This document shows, one piece after another, positions 52,067 to 60,639 of a DNA stretch of 64,000 nt. Within the stretch, counting starts at the first letter, position 1. Every line of letters starts with the position of its first letter. The notes below the pieces were generated by a model that was not told where the DNA came from, did not search any database, and saw only the letters and a list, made by a program, of their open reading frames with translations. The position numbers and the translations under genes are program-made. The stretch comes from Nitrospirillum viridazoti (lineage in GTDB: Bacteria; Pseudomonadota; Alphaproteobacteria; Azospirillales; Azospirillaceae), in NCBI RefSeq assembly GCF_007827975.1, contig NZ_VITT01000025.1; one strand, given 5' to 3'.

Positions 52067-54565
52067 TTACTTGGCCTGCACCACCTCCACCACCTTGGCG
52101 TCGGGCTCGCTCCAGCCCTTGGCACCAGTGTGGCTCAGGCTGTGGCTGGCCTCGTTCCAGCTGAGGTCGGTCACCTTGCCACCGCCCTGCTCATAGGCGT
52201 AGGTGAAGCCGTCGTCCTGGAACAGGGTGAAGCGGCCATCGGCGCCCGGATAGACCTTCACCTTCGCGATGGTCTGCGTCTGGTGCGTATTCTCGATGGG
52301 GGAGCCCAGGGGCAGGATGGACCCCGCCTTCACGAACACCGGGATGCGGTCGATGGGGGCCGCCACCGTCACCGTCTGGCCGCCGGTGTAGCGCTTGTCC
52401 GTCCAGAAGTCGTACCAGTCGCTGCCTGCCGGCAAATACACCGGCTTGGTCGTCGCCCCCTGCTCCGTCACCGGGGCCACCAGCAGGGCGGGGCCGAACA
52501 TGTATTCGTCCCGCATGTCGGTCACCGCCGGGTCGTTGGGGAAGTCCAGCGGCAGGGCCCGCAGGAAAGGCGCGCCCGTCTTATAGGTCTTGTAGCCCAG
52601 GGAATAGATGTACGGGATCAGCTGGTAGCGCAGCTTGACGTACTTTTCCAAAATGGCCTGGGCGTCGGGCCCGTAGGACCAGATCTCGTTGGCCGGGCGG
52701 CTGCCGTGGGTGCGCAGCACTGGCAGGAAGGTCGCGTACTGGAACCAGCGGGTGTACAGCTCGGGATAGTCGTCATAGCCGCCGACCACGCCGCGCGCCG
52801 GCGTCGGGTCCAGCAGCGGCGCCTTGGCGGGCTTGTGCTCCTCCGGCAGGTACTGCCAACCGCCGGTGTCGTTGCTCCAGTAGGTGATGCCGCTGGCGGC
52901 GAAGTCCAGGCCGGTGGGCACCTGGCGCTTGAACGCGTCCCAGGTGGGGGTGATGTCGGACGACCAGACGATGGCGCCGTTGCGCTGCACGCCCAGATAG
53001 GCGTCGCGCGACAGGATGACGGTGCGCTTGTCCTTGAAGTCGCGGCGGAAGCCGTCATACAGCGCGCTGGTGTGGAACAGCGGGTAGACGTTGAAGTACT
53101 TCGTGCCCGGCCCGATGTGATAGTAGCTGCCGTTGGGCGGCAAATCCGGCTCCGTCTCATCCGACCACAGGCTGTCGAAGCCCTGGCTCAGGATGTTGTC
53201 GCGGATGGTGTTCCAGTACCACTTGGCGGCGTCGGGGTTGGTGGTGTCGATGTCCGACCCGGCCTTGTCATAGGGCAGGCCATTGGTGGGCGTGCCGTCG
53301 GCCTGGCTCAGGAACCAGCCGTTCTTCTTCAACAAGTCATAGTAGCGGCCGTCGGACGTGAAGCGCGGCCACACGCTGATCATGGTCTCGAAACCCATGT
53401 CGTGCAGCTGCTTGTTCATCGCCTTCGGGTTCGGCCACAGCTCCGGCACGAAATCGAACTGGCCCATGATGGTGTAATAGAACCAGTCCACCACCAGCAC
53501 GTCGGCCGGAATGTGCCGCTCACGATAGCCCTTGGCCACGTCCAGCACCTCTTGCTGCGAGCGGTAGCGCTGCTTGGACTGGATGTAGCCGTAGGCCGAC
53601 TTGGGCAGCATGGGGGTGGCGCCGGTCAGCTGGCGATAGCCGGCGTAGATCTCGTCCGGCGTCTTGCCGGAGATGACGAAGAAGGAGACGCGGTCGCCCA
53701 CCTCGGACGTCCAGCGGGTGACCTCGTTGAAGCCTGGCTCGATCGTCGTCTTGGACGGGTTGTCCCACAGCAGGCCGTAGCCGTAGTTGGTGATCATGAA
53801 GGGCACGCAGGTGCTCTGCCCGCCCGAGGCGTTGTAGTCGTTCCAGCAGCGCACGACATGGCCGCGGTGGTCCAGGAAGCCCTCCTGGTTCTGGCCCAGG
53901 CCGTAGTAGTGCTCATCCGCCGGGGAGGCGAAGGTGCCGTTCACGGTGTAGAATTGGTCATCGGCGGGCCGGCGGTCGTGCAGCAGCTGGCTGTTGCCGT
54001 CCTTGAAGTTGGGGATGCCCATGGACCAGCCGGTGAAGTCCAGGATGGTCTTGCCCGCCGCGTCCTTGAACAGGATGTGGGCGCCGTTGGTGGTGCCGCC
54101 GAAATAGCGACTAATATCCACGGCGGTCTGCTGCGACGGCACGGCATGCGGCGGCGGGTGCCAGCCGACGATGGTGGCCGACATCTGGCCGGACTTCAGC
54201 ACGGTGTCGCCGCGCTCATCCTGGCCTTGCGTCCAGCCGGCGGGGTTGACGCCGGGAATGATGCCGTAGCCGGGGCCGGCCAGGGCCGCATCCTTCTTCA
54301 GGCTGAGGGTGACGCGGATGATGTTGGGGCCATAGGGCTCCAGCACCAGGGTCTGTTCCTGGGTCTTGTTCGACTGGTCCACCACCACGGGGGTGGTCAC
54401 GCCACTGTCAGCCGCCAGGGCGGGCGTGGTCAGGGCCGAGGCGGCGGCGCCGAGCCCCATGGCCAGCGCCAAGCCCCAGTAATTCCGCCACGGGTAATTC
54501 CGCCCCCGGCAATTCCGCATGGATTTCGATGTGGCGCGCCGCACGGGCTGCCCCTGCGTCTTCAT
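52067..54565 (-). CDS. Secreted glycoside hydrolase family 31 enzyme, alpha-xylosidase-like
   Basis: ATG 54565 follows AGGGGGAA; upstream frame is open only 12 codons more. The 832-residue protein has a long basic N-region, a hydrophobic segment (WGLALAMGLGAAASALTTPALA) and cleavage after ALA, so it is exported. The GH31 barrel shows VDWFYYT, the nucleophile region FDSLWSDETEPD and the acid/base region VWSSDITPTWDAFKRQV, followed by SNDTGGW and beta-rich C-terminal domains. Trp-x-Asp-x-x-Glu-Pro resembles GH31 alpha-xylosidases more than alpha-glucosidases; substrate is inferred. A LacI-type operator lies upstream. Confidence 0.88.
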   Translation of the reverse strand: MKTQGQPVRRATSKSMRNCRGRNYPWRNYWGLALAMGLGAAASALTTPALAADSGVTTPVVVDQSNKTQEQTLVLEPYGPNIIRVTLSLKKDAALAGPGYGIIPGVNPAGWTQGQDERGDTVLKSGQMSATIVGWHPPPHAVPSQQTAVDISRYFGGTTNGAHILFKDAAGKTILDFTGWSMGIPNFKDGNSQLLHDRRPADDQFYTVNGTFASPADEHYYGLGQNQEGFLDHRGHVVRCWNDYNASGGQSTCVPFMITNYGYGLLWDNPSKTTIEPGFNEVTRWTSEVGDRVSFFVISGKTPDEIYAGYRQLTGATPMLPKSAYGYIQSKQRYRSQQEVLDVAKGYRERHIPADVLVVDWFYYTIMGQFDFVPELWPNPKAMNKQLHDMGFETMISVWPRFTSDGRYYDLLKKNGWFLSQADGTPTNGLPYDKAGSDIDTTNPDAAKWYWNTIRDNILSQGFDSLWSDETEPDLPPNGSYYHIGPGTKYFNVYPLFHTSALYDGFRRDFKDKRTVILSRDAYLGVQRNGAIVWSSDITPTWDAFKRQVPTGLDFAASGITYWSNDTGGWQYLPEEHKPAKAPLLDPTPARGVVGGYDDYPELYTRWFQYATFLPVLRTHGSRPANEIWSYGPDAQAILEKYVKLRYQLIPYIYSLGYKTYKTGAPFLRALPLDFPNDPAVTDMRDEYMFGPALLVAPVTEQGATTKPVYLPAGSDWYDFWTDKRYTGGQTVTVAAPIDRIPVFVKAGSILPLGSPIENTHQTQTIAKVKVYPGADGRFTLFQDDGFTYAYEQGGGKVTDLSWNEASHSLSHTGAKGWSEPDAKVVEVVQAK
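54476..54520 (-). repeat. Three 15-bp in-frame tandem units in the signal-peptide coding region of GH31
   Basis: Units 54476-54490, 54491-54505 and 54506-54520 share AATTCCGC and encode pentapeptides RNCRG, RNYPW and RNYWG in the basic N-region before the hydrophobic core. Confidence 0.8.
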
Positions 54566-54602
54566 GGTCCGTATTCCCCCTGGAGGATTCTTATAAATCA
54601 TA

Positions 54603-54616
54603 TGATAGCGGTACCA
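54603..54616. promoter_or_regulatory. LacI-family-like operator upstream of GH31
   Basis: TGATAGCGGTACCA matches 12 of 14 bases of the TGGTAGCGCTACCA palindrome known, as I recall, for sugar LacI regulators in Xanthomonas and Caulobacter relatives. It lies 38 bp before the chosen start; ATCATATGAT is adjacent. No lacI gene is in the window. Confidence 0.45.
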
Positions 54617-54817
54617 TCCGCCATGCCCAGGCCGGGGTCAACCCGAAAACTCCCCGCCCCGGCTGCCGGTCCCGCCATGGCCCATCGTTCCGAAATGGCA
54701 ACAGTCCATGCCGTCGCGATGCCCTATCGCGCGGGCCCGCTACCGCTTAGATGTAGGACAATAACGGGCGCGCCGATGCCGCGCCCCGGTGAGATTTTGC
54801 CCCGGAAGGACCGGCCG

Positions 54818-55669
54818 ATGAGCCCGCTGAAGACCCTGAAACGCCTGCACGCGGCCTATCGCGACGACATCGCGGATCTGACGACGCGCCGCCCCCTGCC
54901 GGGCCCGGCCCTGCCGCAGCTGAGCCCGTTCCTGTTCCTGAACCACCATGGGCCGCAGGTCTATCCGCCCAATAACGGCGGCCTGCCCTTCGGCCCTCAC
55001 CCCCACCGGGGGTTCGAGACGGTGACCTTCATCCTGGAGGGGGAGCTGACGCACGCCGACAGCGCCGGCCATGAAAGCGTTATCAGGGCCGGCGGCGTGC
55101 AATGGATGACGGCGGGGCGCGGCGTGGTGCATTCGGAGCTGTCGCCGGCCGAATTCCGCCGCAAAGGCGGGCCGCTGGAGATATTGCAGCTGTGGGTGAA
55201 CCTGCCGGCGCGGCTGAAGTTCGCCGAGCCCGGCTATACCGGCCTGCAGCGCGACGCCATCCCGGCCCTGCCCACGCCGGACGGGCGCGGCACCATCAAC
55301 CTCATCTCCGGGAACTGGGGCGGGGTGAGCGGCCCCATCACCTCGCTGACCGGCGTCTTCATGAGCACGGTGACCTTGGCCGCCGGCGGCACCGTGCGTT
55401 TTGACGGCGCCGCTGGCCGCACTGTCTTCCTGTACGTCGTGCGCGGCGGCATCTCCGTGGGTGGCGGCACCGCCCCCGCCCACCAGCTGGCGGAACTGAG
55501 CCTGGAGGGCGACGCGGTGGAGATCACGGCGCGGGAGGATGCGGTGCTGCTGTTCGGCCATGGCGAGCCCATCGCCGAACCGGTGGTGGCCCACGGCCCC
55601 TTCGTCATGAACACCCGCGAGGAAATCATCGCCGCCGTCCGCGATTACCAGGCGGGATTGTTTGAGTAA
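54818..55669 (+). CDS. Pirin-family cupin protein
   Basis: The 283-residue protein has the pirin N-domain metal site: PHPHRGFETVTFILEGE (three histidines and glutamate), HADSAGHES and GGVQWMTAGRGVVHSE. A second cupin half follows. Metal-binding pirins are quercetinase-like dioxygenases or regulators. GGAAGGA lies 8 bp before ATG 54818, which is used instead of the very long open frame that continues back antisense to GH31. The stop abuts repeat copy D. Confidence 0.93.
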   Translation: MSPLKTLKRLHAAYRDDIADLTTRRPLPGPALPQLSPFLFLNHHGPQVYPPNNGGLPFGPHPHRGFETVTFILEGELTHADSAGHESVIRAGGVQWMTAGRGVVHSELSPAEFRRKGGPLEILQLWVNLPARLKFAEPGYTGLQRDAIPALPTPDGRGTINLISGNWGGVSGPITSLTGVFMSTVTLAAGGTVRFDGAAGRTVFLYVVRGGISVGGGTAPAHQLAELSLEGDAVEITAREDAVLLFGHGEPIAEPVVAHGPFVMNTREEIIAAVRDYQAGLFE

Positions 55670-55670
55670 T

Positions 55671-55795
55671 CCCTCAAGCGGCGGGCGCGGCCATCCGGCC
55701 GCTGGCCATGTCCTCGTTTTGCAATCCGCTACCGCTCCCCGCAAAACTCCGGCGGCCCCAGTCGGGGCCTACAGCGGCATGAGATTCATGCCGCT
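55671..55795 (+). repeat. Dispersed intergenic repeat, copy D
   Basis: CCCTCAAGCGGCGGGCGCGG, GCCATCCGGCCGCTGGCC, CAATCCGCTACCGCTCCCC, AAACTCCGGCGGCC, CAGTCGGGGCCTA and the terminal hairpin AGCGGCATGA-GAT-TCATGCCGCT. It starts immediately at the pirin stop and its hairpin overlaps the last codons of the convergent HTH gene. Confidence 0.85.
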
Positions 55796-55992
55796 GGGCG
55801 GTGGGGGTTGGTGAAGATGGCCTCCACCGGCAGGCCGAACAGCGCGGCGATGCGATAGGCCAGGTCCAGCGACGGGTCGTGCTTCTCCGTCTCCAGGGCG
55901 TTGACCGCCTGGCGGGACACGCCCAGCCGCTCGCCCAGATCGTTCTGCGTCCAGCCGCGCTCGGCCCGCAGGACCTTCAGCGTGTTCCGCAT
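55786..55992 (-). CDS. Small XRE-type HTH regulator
   Basis: The 68-residue protein is a single Cro/CI-type helix-turn-helix: MRNTLKVLRAERGWTQNDLG, GVSRQAVNALETEKHDPSLD, then RIAALFGLPVEAIF. This type, with no ligand domain, usually sits beside a small membrane protein, as here: the membrane gene's stop overlaps its ATG by one base. It very probably binds the three-copy operator upstream of the pair. Its last few codons run into repeat copy D. Confidence 0.92.
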   Translation of the reverse strand: MRNTLKVLRAERGWTQNDLGERLGVSRQAVNALETEKHDPSLDLAYRIAALFGLPVEAIFTNPHRPAA

Positions 55993-56387
55993 CAGCGCGT
56001 ACTCCGGATGAAGGGCGAGACGATGCAGAAGGCCACCCAGAAGATGGCGTAGACCATGTAGCCCGGCAGGTGGTCCACCCGCGCGAAGGTTTCCAGGAAG
56101 CCCCAGGCGCTGGCGACGATGAAGGCCAGGCAGGCGGCGATGATGAAGCGCCTGGCCAGCAGCGCCCGCATGAACTCATCCACCTGGGCCATGAGCCTTA
56201 GCGTCGCCCATAGCTGTACGGCGATACAGCCCACCGGCACCAGAATCGCCGCCCACAGCAAAGGCCCGTCCAGCTGCGATTGGCCCCAGCTGATGGCCTT
56301 GATGGACAGGACGTAGAGGACCGCGGTGACGACCGAGGTGAGGATGTAGCGCCGGGAGGCGGGCGGGAAGAGAACGGCGACGGACAT
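55992..56387 (-). CDS. Four-helix membrane protein paired with the HTH regulator
   Basis: The 131-residue protein has four hydrophobic helices (YILTSVVTAVLYVLSIKA, LLWAAILVPVGCIAVQLWAT, FIIAACLAFIVASAWGFLE, YMVYAIFWVAFCIVSPFI) with a short cytoplasmic MAQVDEFMRALLARR after the second. This arrangement, followed by a minimal XRE regulator, is common in bacteria but its role is unknown to me. It is the first gene behind the operator array. Confidence 0.8.
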   Translation of the reverse strand: MSVAVLFPPASRRYILTSVVTAVLYVLSIKAISWGQSQLDGPLLWAAILVPVGCIAVQLWATLRLMAQVDEFMRALLARRFIIAACLAFIVASAWGFLETFARVDHLPGYMVYAIFWVAFCIVSPFIRSTR

Positions 56388-56390
56388 GAT

Positions 56391-56454
56391 GTCATGACTT
56401 CCTGACGTTTTGTCAGGTAAACATGACTCAATTTTCGTGTCAGGTCAACCTGAC
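56391..56454. promoter_or_regulatory. Three-copy 16-bp operator array of the membrane-HTH pair
   Basis: Consensus GTCAGGT-NN-ACCTGAC: perfect at 56439-56454, one mismatch at 56412-56427 (GTCAGGTAAACATGAC), weaker at 56391-56406 (GTCATGACTTCCTGAC). On the minus strand a TTGACC -35-like element lies inside the perfect copy. The last site is four bases from the membrane gene start. Confidence 0.85.
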
Positions 56455-56738
56455 TTTTATACCCGACTGCCTTTCAGCCGCCTTTTCCCCCGAGTCGCGT
56501 CCCGGCACATCCGGCACACGGACACAAATCCAAGCCTTTCGGATAGGTTCGCCCGCTAAGGAAGCCTTAAGGAAGCCGCCCTAATATTCCGCATACCAGG
56601 CGGGACAAGACTCGGGCCTCCTCTTGGAACGCCCGTGCTAGACTAAATATCCCGCCCGGTTTTGAACCGTGAACCGTTGCCGTCCCAGTATTCACCCCGA
56701 TTCCAGCCTCACGGCTGGCCATAGGAACTCGCCCCGGA
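56455..56738 (+). promoter_or_regulatory. Upstream region of the FliL-like gene
   Basis: About 280 bp without a gene. It holds a direct repeat TAAGGAAGCC (near 56558 and 56568), an AT-rich stretch TAGACTAAATATC near 56640 that may be a -10, and GAACCGTGAACCGTT near 56665. No RNA gene is recognised. Confidence 0.35.
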
Positions 56739-57209
56739 ATGACCCGCGACGATGAACGCCTGCCCTGTGACCGCCGCCGCGGCGCCATGCTGCGCGGGGT
56801 GCTGGCCGGCGCCCTCCTGGCACTGGCGGCCGCCACGGCCCTGCCGCAGGCGGCCTGGGCCGGCGAGGGCGGCGGCCAGAAGTCGGAAGATCCGGAGGTG
56901 CTGCGCAAGATCAAGATGAACCCCATGCTACTGCCGGGGAAGGATCGCTTCTCCTACGTCCGGCTGCAGGTGATGCTGGTCGTGCGCATGAGCAAGCATC
57001 TGAATGAGGACGTGGACCTGGTCACCAACCTCAAGCCCCGCATCAATGGCGAGCTGACCGAGGCACTGACCGTCGACCATTTGACCCGTAACCGCCTGAA
57101 CACCGCCGACGTCCAGGCCCTGAAGGGCCGCATCATGGAAGTGGCCAACGAGGCCGTGGGCAAGCCCCTGGTGGATGAGGTCCTGATCGTCAGCCTGCTG
57201 GTCGGCTGA
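56739..57209 (+). CDS. Secreted FliL-like protein (tentative)
   Basis: The 156-residue protein has a basic N-terminus and a signal sequence (LRGVLAGALLALAAATALPQ, cleavage near AWA), then a mature domain: MLLPGKDRFSYVRLQVMLVV, LKPRINGELTEAL and GRIMEVANEAVGKPLVDEVL. The strand-helix order and the terminal DEVLIVSLLVG resemble FliL C-domains, but there is no flagellar gene nearby, so the call is weak. It precedes tRNA-Arg by 76 bp. Confidence 0.45.
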   Translation: MTRDDERLPCDRRRGAMLRGVLAGALLALAAATALPQAAWAGEGGGQKSEDPEVLRKIKMNPMLLPGKDRFSYVRLQVMLVVRMSKHLNEDVDLVTNLKPRINGELTEALTVDHLTRNRLNTADVQALKGRIMEVANEAVGKPLVDEVLIVSLLVG

Positions 57210-57285
57210 TTGACTTCCGCACGCCTGAGCCTTGCACGCCCCGGGGCTGTGCAACCGGCCCAAACCTGCTATAACCCGCCCCGGC

Positions 57286-57362
57286 GTCTCCGTAGCTCAG
57301 CAGGATAGAGCACAGGATTCCTAATCCTGGGGCCGTGGGTTCGAATCCCGCCGGGGACACCA
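57286..57362 (+). tRNA. tRNA-Arg(CCU)
   Basis: A 77-nt cloverleaf: acceptor GTCTCCG/CGGGGAC, D arm TAGCTCAGCAGGATAGAGC, anticodon loop TTCCTAA (CCT), T arm CGTGGGTTCGAATCCCG, encoded CCA at 57360-57362. TATAAC upstream (57270) may be its -10. Confidence 0.96.
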
Positions 57363-57537
57363 TTCCCCACATCGCCATGTAATAAACCGGGAGCATTGGC
57401 CCAGACTGTCGAAGCGCCTCGGATATGATGCCGTTAGTTCTCTATTTGTTCTTAATGGGGTGCGGCATACATGCTGCTGTAAAGCGCCTTGACAAGAGGT
57501 GACCGCATGGCATTTAACTTTGCCTCTGAACTTGCCT

Positions 57538-58167
57538 ATGAATAAGATTCGTGTCGTGAATAAGATTCGTGCCATCTGCGTTTATTGTGGATCTTCACCT
57601 GGTAACGATGCCGCTTATGTTGAGGCAGGCGAGCAGTTGGGGGTTGCGCTAGCCGCCGCTGGAGTGAAGCTAATCTATGGCGGTGGAACCACTGGCGTGA
57701 TGGGTGCCGTCGCTCATGGAACATTGGGCGCTGGCGGCGAGGTCGGAGCGATTATTCCGAGTTTCCTTATAAATCGGGAAACGACCAAGGCCGCGCTGAG
57801 TACATTCAGCGACGTAACGATCACAGAGACCATGCACGAGCGCAAACACAAGATGTTTGAGCGCTCGGACGCTTTCGTGGCCTTGCCGGGAGGTATTGGC
57901 ACTGTTGAAGAGATCGTTGAGGTCATGACGTGGAGCCAGCTCGGCCAACACCGCAAGCCGATAGTGTTCGCCAACATTAATGGCTTTTGGGACCCTATGC
58001 TTGGCGCGTTCGATCATTTGCGCCGCACAGGTTTCATTCACAGCGGCCACCTGATGCAGCCTATTGTAGTTGATCGCGTCGAAGCGATCATTCCGGCTAT
58101 TGTCGCGGCCGCCCAAAAAATTGATGCACCTGACAACGGAATCCCCTCTATCATCGATAAAATGTAG
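57538..58167 (+). CDS. LOG-family (lysine decarboxylase-like) protein, AT-rich
   Basis: The 209-residue protein has the LOG motifs VYCGSS, GGGTTGVMGAVAHG and PGGIGTVEEIVEV. Such proteins are phosphoribohydrolases that release bases from nucleotide monophosphates (cytokinin activation) or pyrimidine nucleotides. Its first codons contain an 18-bp tandem duplication (NKIRVV-NKIRAI), so a GTG inside the second unit could be the original start. A TTGACA at 57488 is a possible -35, and a 12-codon open frame (57507-57545) with a good ribosome site overlaps the ATG. The gene is visibly AT-richer than its neighbours and lies just past tRNA-Arg, suggesting horizontal gain. Confidence 0.85.
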   Translation: MNKIRVVNKIRAICVYCGSSPGNDAAYVEAGEQLGVALAAAGVKLIYGGGTTGVMGAVAHGTLGAGGEVGAIIPSFLINRETTKAALSTFSDVTITETMHERKHKMFERSDAFVALPGGIGTVEEIVEVMTWSQLGQHRKPIVFANINGFWDPMLGAFDHLRRTGFIHSGHLMQPIVVDRVEAIIPAIVAAAQKIDAPDNGIPSIIDKM

Positions 58168-58608
58168 GGGTATCGCGAACGGCCGCCGCTTCAACCCTAC
58201 GCTTGGGAATAAGCGGCACGAGCGGCCACGGCGTCTGTGCCGGTTGATGTTCGGCAGCTGGATTTGACGCGCTATGGCATGAGGTCTTCGCGACGACAGC
58301 CGCGGTGGCGAGGACGACTACAAGGCCGAGCTCAACCTCCGGAATCTGCCCATACCATGAACGACACATCGAACGCGCACTTCGAAGGCGATACCGAATT
58401 CATTGCGGTCGATATAGTCCCGTATGGATTCTCGACTAATGTCAGGCAGAGCGACGATCGACATCACCAGGGAACCGAGGCGTTCCTCCAGGATTTCCTA
58501 CAGCGCTAAAAAGTTCGCCGTCGCCATCCATCCCTCCCCCACACACCATTATTTCCTGGACAGCAAAAAGGGGCGGAGATTTTTCTTCGGCCCTTCAGAC
58601 GCCGGACC
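58168..58608. other. AT-richer intergenic region without a convincing gene
   Basis: 441 bp of composition similar to the LOG gene. Short open frames exist (for example 58237-58509) but lack ribosome sites and recognisable products; they could be decayed coding sequence. No repeat of the tRNA-Arg 3' end was found here. The GC-rich S9 peptidase gene resumes at 58609. Confidence 0.5.
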
Positions 58609-60639
58609 TCACCTCAAATTATCGATCGCCACCCCCGGCAGGGTGTCCGCCGGCGTGAAGCCGAAGATGCGGCCGTAGAAGTACAGCTCCGCCGCCTGCG
58701 CGCGGATGATGCTGTCGGCCTTGCGGAAGCCGTGCTGCTCGCCCTCGAACTCGATGTAGGCGACGGGCACGCCCTTGGCCTTGAGCGCGTTGACGATGCT
58801 GCGCGACTGCGCCGGCGGCACCACCGCGTCCTCCGATCCCTGGAAGGTGATCAGCGGGGCGGAGAAGCCGTCCAGATGGTGCAGGGGACTGCGCGCGTCG
58901 TAGACGGCCTTGCCCGCGGGGTAGGGGGCCACCAGGCTGTCCAGATAGCGGCTTTCGAACTTGTGGGTGTCCTTGGCCAGGGATTCCATGTCCGACACGC
59001 CGTAATAGTTGGCGCCGGCCTTGAAGGTCTTGGTGAGGGCCAGGGCCGCCAGGGTGGTGTAGCCGCCGGCACTGCCGCCCCGGATGGCGGCGCGGTTGGC
59101 GTCGGCCAGGCCGGCCTTGTCCAGGTAAGTCACCACGGCGGTGGCGTCCTGCACGTCGGTGATGCCCCAGTTGCCGCGCAGGCGGTTGCGATAGGCGCGG
59201 CCGTAGCCGGTGCTGCCGCCATAGTTCACATCCACCACGGCGAAGCCGCGGCTGGTCCAGTACTGCACGCTCATGTCCATCGAGGGCTTGGCCGCGCTGG
59301 TCGGGCCACCATGCACCTTGACCAACAGGGGCGGCTTCTCCCCCGCCGGCGCCTGGAAGGCGGGGTTGGTGGGGGCGTAGTAGAAGGCGTGGGCCGTCCG
59401 CGCCTGGCCGTCCGGGCCGGGGGCGGTGGGAAACTCGATGGGCCGGGCGCGCGACACCAGGGCGGCCTCCAGACTTTCCGGCGCCGGCCGGCGCAGCACG
59501 GTGTGCGTGCCGGTCGTCAGGCTGACGGTCACCACCGCCGGGGTGGCGTCGGCGAAGCTGGCGATCATGACCACCTGGTCGGGCCCCAGCAGCCGCACGC
59601 CGGTGATGCCGACGAAGGGCAAGTCCAGCTCGCGCGCCGCCCCGGTCTTGAGGTCGATGACGGCAAGCTTGTCCAGGCCCTGGCTGCTGTAGCGCGCCAC
59701 CGCCTGGCCCTTCCCGGTCAGGGCATAGGTGGTCAGGCCCAGGTTCCATAGGGGGCCACCGAACTCCGCCGCTTTGGGCGCGACGGCGCGGGCCGCGCCC
59801 CCGGCCTGCCAGGCGTAGAGGTTCCACCAGTCGCTGCGGTCGGAGACGAAGTAGAGCGTGCCGTCGGCATCCCACTGCGGCTCCAGCACCGACTCGTCAT
59901 GCCCGCCGGCCACCACCATCGGTGTGCCCAGACCCTCGGGCGTGATGTCGGCCACATAGAGCGTGGTGGTATCCCAGGGCATGTTGGGGTGGGACCAGGC
60001 GACCCAGGCCAGGCGCTTGCCATCAGGGCTGGGGCGCGGATAGGCCACGAAGTCGCTGCCGCCAAACAGCACCGTACCGGCATCGCCCGGCTGGTCCACC
60101 GCCAGGCTGACGATGGCGTTCTTGGCCTCCCCTGGGGCCTCGCCCTTTTCGCTATGGTCTTCGCGCACGCAATAGAGGTGGCCGGGCGCGCCCGGCACAC
60201 AATCGGCGTAGCGGTAGCCCTCCGGCGTCAGCGGCTGCGGCGCGCCGCCGGCCTCGGCCAGGGTGTACAGGCGCTGGTCGGCGAAGTTGCTGAAGTACAG
60301 CCGGCCGCCGGTGGCCAGTAGGGCCCCGCCGCCATATTCATGGACGCGGGTGCGGGCGTTGACCTCCGGCCCCGTCAGCTCGCGGATGCCGCCCTTCCCA
60401 TCGGGGGTCACGACCGCGTAGCGCCCCTTCTCCGCCGGGCGGCTTTCCAGCCAATAGGGCACGCCGCCGTCCACCATCAGGTCACCCAGGCGGATTTCGC
60501 TGCCGGCCAGGCGGGCGGCGGTGATGGGCGAGGCCCAGGTGCCGTAAGCGGCGGTCTTTGTCTCCGCGGCGGTCGCGTCCGTCATGCCAGTCACCCATCC
60601 CATCAGCAGCGCCGCCACCGCGGCCCGTTTCAGCCCCAT
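58609..60639 (-). CDS. Secreted S9-family serine peptidase (prolyl oligopeptidase type)
   Basis: The 676-residue protein has a signal peptide (KRAAVAALLMGWVTGMTDATA, split here as AAVAALLMGWVTGMTDATA), a seven-bladed propeller (about 30-400) and an alpha/beta-hydrolase domain with catalytic serine in GGSAGGYTTLAAL, aspartate in QGSEDAVVPP and histidine in EGEQHGFRK. The family contains dipeptidyl and acylaminoacyl peptidases; the substrate is unknown. Location should be periplasmic. Confidence 0.93.
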   Translation of the reverse strand: MGLKRAAVAALLMGWVTGMTDATAAETKTAAYGTWASPITAARLAGSEIRLGDLMVDGGVPYWLESRPAEKGRYAVVTPDGKGGIRELTGPEVNARTRVHEYGGGALLATGGRLYFSNFADQRLYTLAEAGGAPQPLTPEGYRYADCVPGAPGHLYCVREDHSEKGEAPGEAKNAIVSLAVDQPGDAGTVLFGGSDFVAYPRPSPDGKRLAWVAWSHPNMPWDTTTLYVADITPEGLGTPMVVAGGHDESVLEPQWDADGTLYFVSDRSDWWNLYAWQAGGAARAVAPKAAEFGGPLWNLGLTTYALTGKGQAVARYSSQGLDKLAVIDLKTGAARELDLPFVGITGVRLLGPDQVVMIASFADATPAVVTVSLTTGTHTVLRRPAPESLEAALVSRARPIEFPTAPGPDGQARTAHAFYYAPTNPAFQAPAGEKPPLLVKVHGGPTSAAKPSMDMSVQYWTSRGFAVVDVNYGGSTGYGRAYRNRLRGNWGITDVQDATAVVTYLDKAGLADANRAAIRGGSAGGYTTLAALALTKTFKAGANYYGVSDMESLAKDTHKFESRYLDSLVAPYPAGKAVYDARSPLHHLDGFSAPLITFQGSEDAVVPPAQSRSIVNALKAKGVPVAYIEFEGEQHGFRKADSIIRAQAAELYFYGRIFGFTPADTLPGVAIDNLR

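Noticed and set aside
51488..54817. Very long plus-strand open frame running into the pirin gene
   Set aside because: Antisense to the GH31 and GST genes with no motif; only the part from ATG 54818 encodes a recognisable protein.
58168..58608. Decayed transposase or att site downstream of the LOG gene
   Set aside because: No transposase motif, terminal inverted repeats, target duplication or copy of the tRNA-Arg 3' end could be found.
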